The notes under the pieces: model-generated | What the model saw: only the letters and a program-made list of their open reading frames with translations | Database searches by the model: none | What the model was told of the DNA's origin: nothing | Program-made: the position numbers and the translations under genes | Shown here: positions 56,185 to 64,000 of the stretch, piece by piece | Layout of the letters: the number at the start of each line of letters is the position of its first letter | How positions within the stretch are numbered: the stretch's first letter is position 1 | NCBI GenBank assembly: GCA_949126835.1 | Contig: OX421502.1 | Span: forward strand, 31,477,227 to 31,541,226 | DNA: 64,000 nucleotides | Direction of reading: 5' to 3' | Source: Anisus vortex | Lineage: Eukaryota; Mollusca; Gastropoda; Planorbidae

Positions 56185-56465
56185 CTAGATTTCAAACATT
56201 AAAATAAACTTCTCCAAACTTCAGTGCAAGTACGTAAACTCTTTTACGATTTGAACTGCTAAATTGATTGAAAAAAAAAGTGTTACATCTAAGTGTCTGA
56301 GAAGGAGATTACAAGCATATCTTCATTTTGTTAACTTTTTGGTATTGAATTCCATTCACGTTGTGCCTGTCTTCGTGGTGTCATATTCAACTAACCCCAC
56401 CACAACACACACAAGCATATTCCCACTTTAGGTAAAGGTGTTAACCCTTTGAGTTATTGATTTAA

Positions 56466-56538
56466 CCCTTACAGTCCCGGGCGCGTATATAGCGGAACTG
56501 AAAGCAGCATAGATAGAAGTAGGTCGGTACGGGAAGGG
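56466..56538. mobile_element. 73-bp TTAA-flanked MITE, copy 2
   Basis: Same as 46110-46182 with a single base change (AAAGCAG for AAGGCAG), again between two TTAA (56462-56465, 56539-56542). Confidence 0.88.
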
Positions 56539-57114
56539 TTAAAAGAACTATGTACTGTACTGTACAAAACGTGCATCTTAAATGTTGAGACTGAGAACGA
56601 AGAAGTAGAAAAAGTTTGTTTTTGGTCCTTATGTAATATATGTTTAAAGTTCATTCACAGCTTACATAAATGTCACAAGTATTCTTTCATAATCAGTCTG
56701 TCACAATCATTTTATCAAACGCATTTCATCACAATCATTATGTCACAAGCATTCTGTCACAACATACACTTACACTATCACATTAAAACATCAAAGAAAA
56801 GACTACACGCCGATTTGGACCTAGTGCAATTACAGATCAATGAGGAAAGAGACGTTGAAGATATGGATAACACATGATAAAAAAACTAACCCATAAAAAC
56901 TAAGTTTTTATTATACTCCCTTTCTTTGTAAGCTAAGTTTATATTTAATTTATATTTTGATAGATTAAAATAAATATAAGTATAAACTATACCTTATGAA
57001 TTTCATCACTAAAATTTTGCGCATTTATTTTTTTTTCTAGCTTTGGTCCGCAAAAAAAAAACATAAAAAGATACATTGTGTCGTTTTCATTCTATTTATT
57101 TCGTAGTAAAAACG

Positions 57115-57225
57115 AACATATCCGAAATTTTTATTTACTTCCGTCTCTTCCGGTAGAGGCAGCCATAATGGGCATTATTCACAAGTATTTCCGGGTCACG
57201 TGATGTACGATCAGGAAGTGTTTTT
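57115..57225 (+). promoter_or_regulatory. Promoter-like cluster: ETS-type and E-box sites
   Basis: ACTTCCG, CTTCCGG, TTTCCGGG, GTCACGTGA and CAGGAAGTG lie within 110 bases, about 90 bases before the THAP-like reading frame. Such clusters mark housekeeping promoters. Function is inferred. Confidence 0.4.
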
Positions 57226-57312
57226 TTACATAATGATAAAGAAGTAATAATAAGAAGTTGTCTTAGTGTGATAGGATTCCGACGTTAAATCTTCACTAAA
57301 GGAAAATAAACT

Positions 57313-60306
57313 ATGTTTTCATCGATATCCGCTGATAGATACAAACGTCTTAAATGCATGGCATGCCAAAAGAAGACATAATAACAGAGTATATTATGTT
57401 CCAAACACTTCGTAAACGAAGACGGAGATTTCCTTGTCAAGTTTAAACCTTTCACTGCTAGGCCTAAGCGACGGTAAGTGTACTTGCCATTGGCCTAGAT
57501 CTTCTTAGCTTAAGTCAATGATAAAATGATCTCATAAAATTTAAAAATCATTCTCTTATGCAGTTATGCATATTTCAATTTGTATGTGTGATTAGCTAAT
57601 ACCCTACAACTGTGTTGTCAACTCATTAATTGCCAATTAACTTTATACTTTAATAACCCGTAGGCCTAGCTATCTAATAATGATAATGAATAGGCTATTT
57701 TTATTATAAAATGCAATCCAATGCGATATTTGCTATCTGCTAGGATAATGAAAAGCTAATTAAACTATTTATATATTAGGCCTACAAGGCTATATAATAT
57801 ATGTATAAGTATAAGAGGCTAGGCTATATAAAATTATTTAAATTAGGCTTAGGCACGAGCTTCTGCTTAGTCTTTAGGCTGAACGGCTAGGTAGGCTAAG
57901 GCCGGCAAAGGCAATCATTAGTCATTAGGCCTACTACATTTAAGCCTACACTATATACTATATAATATATAGATCGAGTTATAGGCTAACTATGGGCCTA
58001 TCATATATATATGTCATATGTAGGCCTATGTCCTATGTATAAATTCCATATTGATTAGGCTATACAATATGATATTATTACAAGGCAATTTATTCACCAT
58101 AATAAATTATGGATGAGACCTTCTATTTAGATCACACAAGTATAATTATGATTTATAATGTTATTACGGCTAGAGCCCCCATTCAATTTATGAAAATAAT
58201 AGTTATAGTATTGTTATTATTAGTTTGAGTATCCTTGTATTAGTGAAGATCTTATTATATTATTCTGAAGTTTATTTGTAGTTGTCTAGAGTATTCCTGG
58301 TTCTTATAATCCCCTGGCAATTCACATAGCGTAGTTTTAGAGTTTACAGTTGATTTTACTTCATGTATAATTATTTGTGTGGCTCATATTATACAGCAAG
58401 AACCTCGATGTCGAGTGGTAGTGTAGATTATTAATATAGTTGAATAAATATTACACATACACACATGTAGATAACTTTGAAATATTGACGTTAACCAAGT
58501 TGTGTAGAAAGCAACGATAAATTTGGTTTAATTTACAAAATCAATCCAGTAGGAATCCAAATAATATTATATACACAATCAAGAACTACACATATTCCAA
58601 TTAGTAATGAATATCCTCAATGAACATATAGCATTGTAGTTAATAGTAGAATAATAAATTTTCCATAATACAACTCAAATAGAAACGATTCTCAGAGACT
58701 CAGAATCTTAGATGTTATCTGATCGAATGTACGCCAAGAACTGACTAAAAGTGTCGAATCGCGTAGAAATATATTACGGGTCAATCGTTGGAAAAACCAG
58801 ACAGCCTAGTGACACGAATATTTAAATCAAGCCTGCATGTTGACTGCGTGATCAGAATGTCAAGCAATAATGCTCTAACAAAATAAGGAGAAACCGGACG
58901 ACCTTGACACGCTGTGTTTACGTGAACAGTTCATGTTTTTATCGAGGTTAATAAAAAAACAATAATGCTCTCATTAGGTTAGGAAAAACCCGGGGGGAAA
59001 CCTTGAGCTGAGAAATATTTTATATCGTTTAAACGCAATTCGCTTAAATGATTTAGTTGGTTTATTAACATTACAATGTAGGGAATTTACGTTTCGTAAC
59101 AATATGACCTGTGTTACTATGACTATAGTCTGTAGTATTATTAGGCTTAGCCTAGACTAGAGCTGGGGCTATTGCTCTGCCTTGGATGAACATTAGACAC
59201 ATCCCGGTGCTGCATGCATGGACCTATAGGCCTCATTATAATTCATATTATAATAATTAACTCCCATATATGTTTAATAACCTATATCAATCGGATATAA
59301 ATATTAAGAGTTATATAGGCCTATGTACAGAATTAATCCATTTTGCATCTATTACTCTTGTTGTTAAAGTTAAAATGGTACGGTAACAAAAGAACAATGT
59401 GGCCACTTAATTAATAAATAAAAACTGAGCAGTATTTTTGCAATTACTGTGTTCTTTATACTTTTGTGTGTTAAACTTGAATTTATTATTGTTACCGGGT
59501 ATTGTTAGATGAAAGGGCAGTGCAGAAGAAATTTCAATCAATTTAAATGGTAATATTGATGAGGGACTGATTGATTTATTTGGAATCATCATCCAAAGAA
59601 ATAGGACTGATTTTAGTGAATATATAATAAATATTATGTATATTAATTTTTAATTTTGCTTCAAACTTGCATGATTCAACAAAACTTAATGCCTTTATAG
59701 TTTTAAATAAGTAGGGCCTACCCCAATCCCCCCCCTTTTTCCAGTACTATTTATCTTCTTCCACATAGTGAAGTAGAAGGCTTCTTATTATTTTTAATGT
59801 ATATTTTATGTACCGGTAGTGGTCAGCTAAAAAGTGGATCATTTCATAGTCATTTTCATCACATAGGCCTACCATTTTACCGATAAGCATAATTAAATAG
59901 ACATATTATGAATTTGGGCCATTTCTTGTTCTTTTAGTGTTAAATTTTGTTGATTGTGCATATGTTTATTGGACATAAAATAATTAATTACACTAATAAA
60001 ATGAAATAACTAACTAAATTATATTTAGTTTCATTGCATTACTATAACTATAAGTATAAGACAAATTAACATACATAAGTTTGGGTATGATTATATGTTT
60101 TATAAATATTTTATTTTTTTAAGTATTATCTTGAAAACTATGTATTGTAATAAAATTTGGAAAGGGAACATTTATGCTGTAAATGTAATAGGGCCTATGT
60201 TGGCTTATAAAAAATTTTTTTTCTATTTAGACTGAATGTGTCAATCACTGAAACAAATGTCCATGTGGATCATCAAATACAAAATGATGTTAGCTGCCAG
60301 ACATGA
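57313..60306 (+). pseudogene. Decayed THAP-domain gene (two exons)
   Basis: Exon a 57313-57473: frame with ADRYKRLKCMACQKKT, then two TAA stops, then ILCSKHFVNEDGDF and PFTARPKRR, ending at the strong donor CGACG|gtaagt. LCSKHF is the C-x2-H half of a THAP zinc finger. The first Cys pair and the usual Trp are missing. Exon b 60231-60306: acceptor tctatttag|AC joins in frame and gives LNVSITETNVHVDHQIQNDV and QT before a stop. A polyadenylation hexamer is at 60556. Conserved splicing frame supports a real former gene. Could be transposon-derived. Confidence 0.5.
57474..60230. other. Putative intron of the THAP-like relic
   Basis: AT-rich sequence with very many TAGGCCTA motifs, especially 57650-58080. 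No coding frame or transposon end is seen. Confidence 0.45.
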
Positions 60307-60555
60307 GAAAAAGTTCTTGCATCAGTTTATGACACTGCTTACAGAAAATTTAACCATGTGCTGTTAAAGAAGACTGTGTTTCAATTATATCCAGTAAAGG
60401 ATAGTCAATAATATATTTTTCAAGGAAGAAAAAGTGCTGACATTATACTCAGATTTTTTTATTGTATTAAATTAAAAAAACAAAAGAAAAATATTTTTAG
60501 TTTCTTTTTTAATTTTTTGAAAGTTGAAATATAATTATATATATAAATAATTCTC

Positions 60556-60561
60556 AATAAA
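60556..60561 (+). promoter_or_regulatory. Candidate polyadenylation signal
   Basis: AATAAA about 250 bases after the stop of the THAP-like frame. Confidence 0.4.
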
Positions 60562-60825
60562 ACATAAATTACAACAAAATATGTGATGTAAATAAAGATA
60601 GAATTTTATTTAGATGTAGACTGATATTATGTATAGAGGAGGGTGGTCTTAGGGTTCAACATATACAATTCTTTTTCCTCTAGGATTATATTGCAGCTAA
60701 ACGTCCAAAATTGTACTTGCAACAAGCTGTCTTCGTGCACCCTGCATCAACATTCTGCTTCAATAACCTGTTGGGAAACAAAATGTAACACGTCATATAC
60801 ATTTTTCTTCTAAATTCAATAGGCC

Positions 60826-61087
60826 TAAAGTAAAGTGCCTGTCGGACCCAAATTGGTCCATAGGTCAGGTGAGGCAGCATTCACCAGTTTCTGTGGCCAC
60901 GGCATACTAGGGGATTGTTTGGACAGCACTATGCACAGCTGCCTTTAATTTACCCAACTAATGTCAGGTACCCATTAGAGCTGGGTAGACTCATGGACAC
61001 CCCAACATGGGAAAAATTCTAGACTTAACCAGGATTCGAACCCAGGAACTTTGGTACACCAGCCAAACGTGCAACTGCATGGCCCCA
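60826..61087 (-). repeat. tRNA-derived SINE copy
   Basis: Minus-strand copy: end block AGTAAAGTGCCTGTCGGACC first, B box as GGATTCGAACCC, decayed A box at about 61080. Confidence 0.88.
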
Positions 61088-61089
61088 TG

Positions 61090-62950
61090 CCCCTATTCAA
61101 TAATTATAATGTCAATTGAAAACAAGACATCCATTAAATTTGCAGATAATAAAATTTTCTTATATTATCCTTATATATTAATACTATTATTGCTTAACTA
61201 ATATATCTAATGCAGTAACAAATAGGTATAGCTGACACTTTGTAACAATTATAATACAATTTAACCTGATATAAATAAATGTTGGATTTATATACTGGTA
61301 GGCCCTATTATGTCCTATATTTATATAAATACAATATTAATATATGTATATAGGATTTACTTATAGCATTTTTATCTGAATTGAAACATATATCAAATGT
61401 TGAAGTTGAAGGGAGGAATATTCTTTTACATGAAAAAATATTAATCAAGTAAAAAATATATATTACATAGTCTAGGCCTATATCTACATAATAAAAAAAG
61501 TCATTTATTTTTAGTTTTATTTCATATTAATATATAGGACTATATAGCCGTCACACCAAAATGTGTATTGGCTTCATCATACAATATAGGCTAATCCTAA
61601 AATACTACAGCAAGGCACTGTGGAGCGCGTAGAGCAAGGTGAGGCACGTAGCACATGTTGGTCATCCACTGCATCTGAGCCCATCGCCGGTCATCTAGAC
61701 TTGTTCTTGCCACTGGCAACTGGTGGGCCCGGACGAGAGAGTGAGGTCGACGCTGTGCAACTCTTCTTCACTTTAAACAAACTAACATGCGCAAATCATT
61801 AGTCATCCATCGGACTACAAAAAAATGGTCATTGTCGAACACGACGGACGAACAACAATAACAATAGGCCTATAGTATGTAAGGCTACTGGCATCAAGCT
61901 TTACATTTGTATTTTTAATAGTTTTAATTTTATGTAGTTTAAAAAACTGTTCTAAGATAATAAGACTATTCAAAGCAGTGGTGCTGATATATCTATAGCC
62001 TAATGATGGCCTAATCTATAACTATAGCCTATATACCAGCTGCAGCATGCCAATGAATATTGACTAATTATTAATAGGTTTGATTAGGCCTATATCTTAT
62101 CACATGCCTCTAAAGACTATAGGTATAGGATAGGGCTATAGTATATGGGGGATATACTCTCCTATCAATGACAATTAAATTAAAATTAAAGCTAGATCTA
62201 CAATATGTCACGAAATGTGACTACAAAAAAAAAAACTAATCTGAAAGCTGAAAGTCTAGCCTAAATCATCATACCGGACATACCATAGCCGCCATAGGCA
62301 ATAGGCCTACTAAATGACTCAAACATGATGATTAGGCTAAATAATTTCATCAAATAAAATAAGTCCTCATAGGTCGGCCTTAAATCAGTTTAATTTCATC
62401 AATGCCTAGGCTACAATTTACTTTACTTTACACTTTAATAAAGTCTTTACGTTAACTAAACTAAACTGTCAACTTTCTCTTCTTGTACAATTTTAATGGA
62501 ACGTAGGCCTAATAAAAATGAGGAAGACAATTAACAATTAAAAGTAAAAGTAATAGGCCTACCTACTTTTCCTGAATTGTCGAGTAGGCCTATGCTATTC
62601 ACATGACAGACATTTTCTTCAATGTTGCTTCCACTATTCATACATATGGTAATTATACCATTACAAGTCGTTCTCTGTAGGCTAACTCTGTAGACTGTAT
62701 GCCTATAGTATACTTCGATGTCGATAGTGTCGACTGTCGCTTCGAAAGTCACTCACCCAATAGGCCTAAATCTCTCCATGATTAAACAATGCTTGGCTTT
62801 TAAAAACCATTTTCATGTGGATATGTTATAATCACACCCATGTGCAGTGTTTAAGACATCTGTGCCGTTATATAATGTCTCTAAATTCAATGTTTTTAAT
62901 AAGCATTGATACAGATAAAATAGAGGCGAAAGACGCCATTATTTGTTTGT
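61090..62950. other. Right half of the inverted-end region
   Basis: AT-rich with TAGGCCTA motifs. A GC-richer island at 61600-61800 is open for 60 codons on the + strand but has no recognisable domain or clear splice sites. Nothing else can be supported. Confidence 0.45.
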
Positions 62951-63253
62951 AGTCTGTACATCACGTGACCAAAATGCTATCGCTAAGGACTTGTGAATAA
63001 TGCCCATTTACGTGAAATATACTATTCGATTCGCAAATTGGTCGAAGGAATTCGTAACTATTCCAAGGACTATGATGCTGAAAATTTGATAGAATGTATT
63101 GTTAGTCGGGTCAAGTCTGCAGCCCAAGTTTCAGCTTGATTGGACGACGGGCAGTGGTTGAAAAATCGATGCAAAGTTTTGCTAACAAACATCCAAGCAG
63201 ATTACAAGCAGGCAAGCAGATAGACAGAAAATGCAAGCTAATAGAAAGGGAGT

Positions 63254-64000
63254 AAAAAGATGATTAAAATAAACTACTAAGTTTTCTTTTAATGTGGACA
63301 TAAAATCATGGCGTCTCTGTTTACCGCTCACACCAGCTAGTAATCTAAGTTTATATTAGCGAGAAATGGCGAAAGACAAGGATTCGATATGAAAGTAATC
63401 TAAATGATGACGTCACTGTAAAAAAGAAAATGAAAAGCTCTCTTTCCCAAAACTAAAGTCTATTTGAATGTCCTACAGAGGCTTATGTTTTATCCTAAAC
63501 GTGGCTATGGTTTAATCTTAAACGTGGCTATGGTTTAATCCTAAACATGGCTATGGCTTAATCTTAAACGTGGCTATGGTTTAATCCTAACCGTGGCTAT
63601 GGTTTTTATCCTAAACGAGGCTTTGGTTTAATGTTAATCGATGTTATGTTTTTTGGTAGTGAGTTTTTACCAATATGCAATGTAAATAGGCCTTCGCGGG
63701 GCCGCGTGTTTGAGACTCCCTGAAAAAACGTCATATTATGTTCACACAAGTACCAACACTAGTACACTACCACACACAATGTTTCGTCACACCTACACAA
63801 AAAGTGCTGCCTACGCAACGCACAATTATTGGGGGAGGGGGGATGCATAAAGTGAAACGTCAACAAGTAGGCTAATATGTCCACAAACTAGTTATATTGA
63901 TTTGTCAACAGCCCGCCCGGGTTGACAACACTTTTCGTGTAGATCTGAAAGCATCAACATATACTTTGTAAAGGGCCTATAGACATTCAAGAGGGTTAAT
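63254..64000. repeat. Composite repeat module C, right half
   Basis: Continues the spacer (CTCACACCAGCTAGTAATCT), a short 22-bp array (63488-63645), and the GC-rich part with CGCACAATTATTGGGGGAGG, as in modules A and B. Runs off the window. Confidence 0.88.

Larger units (their letters stand above)
55165..56914. repeat. Composite repeat module C, left half
   Basis: 55170-55640 aligns with 11440-11870 (CCGGACTAGGGTTGATGCCC). A SINE (55922-56184) and the 73-bp TTAA element follow, then a short 14-bp array (56668-56762) and the spacer ACTACACGCCGATTTGGAC. The module resumes at 63254. Confidence 0.85.
56915..63253. mobile_element. 6.3-kb region with inverted ends splitting module C
   Basis: Left end ACTCCCTTTCTTTGTAAGCT, right end inverted ACTCCCTTTCTATTAGCTTG. 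About 250 bases inside each end the pair GGGCATTATTCACAAGT and GTCACGTGATGTAC occurs in mirrored order (57170-57208; 62956-63005). It separates the two halves of composite module C. The left part holds a decayed THAP-like exon with a good donor. No clear target duplication. It could be a DNA transposon relic (P or Kolobok type transposases carry THAP domains) or a rearranged gene. Confidence 0.55.

Noticed and set aside
61620..61802. 60-codon frame in a GC-richer island
   Set aside because: No recognisable domain; the other strand is partly open too. Noted only as an unassigned island.

Overview
The window is eukaryotic and reads as an AT-rich animal genome, most likely a heterobranch gastropod. 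The protein-coding genes match the mollusc escapin/aplysianin/achacin type of secreted L-amino-acid oxidase (LAAO), have many exons with GT-AG introns, and sit among tRNA-derived SINEs, LINE tails, hAT-type MITEs and a Copia element. The species is an inference; nothing in the sequence names it.

Backbone: three tandem LAAO paralogs on the + strand. Gene 1 (coding exons 1671-11015, signal exon not found and probably left of the window), gene 2 (17319-30665) and gene 3 (41891-49783) share one exon layout with identical phases. A signal-peptide exon is followed by eight exons carrying the N-terminal FAD motif, the substrate domain and a 196-codon last exon. Every junction from exon 2 onward is in frame with consensus splice sites and no stop, so all three look functional. 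A fourth copy survives only as one damaged exon on the - strand (53940-54179), and a scrap of exon 2 lies inside intron 2 of gene 1. The family probably oxidises basic L-amino acids to keto acids, ammonia and H2O2 as an antimicrobial or egg/mucus defence.

Between and inside the genes: gene 1 introns hold a 19-bp minisatellite, LINE pieces, a SINE and several hAT MITEs. After gene 1 comes a composite repeat module (14-bp array, 22-bp array, GC-rich tail and LINE 3' tail, about 11.4-14.2 kb), a 128-nt near-pure C tract and a dispersed segmental repeat. Gene 2 carries a full-length Copia LTR element (23780-28319) in intron 6. It is followed by a second composite module split by a solo LTR and a SINE, then by segmental repeats and a cluster of AT-flanked repeats with tRNA-like cores (39.7-41.7 kb). 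Gene 3 is followed by a 2.7-kb hAT element with clear TSD and TIRs and nested LINE DNA (50778-53511), the inverted pseudo-exon, and a third composite module. That module is interrupted by a 6.3-kb region with inverted ends and a decayed THAP-like two-exon reading frame (56915-63253).

History: genes 2 and 3 share a LINE fragment in intron 4 that gene 1 lacks, so they are the younger pair. Insertions with an empty site in the sister copy (two MITEs downstream of gene 2, a 73-bp TTAA element in gene 3) post-date that duplication. Almost all the remaining DNA is intronic or intergenic repeat.
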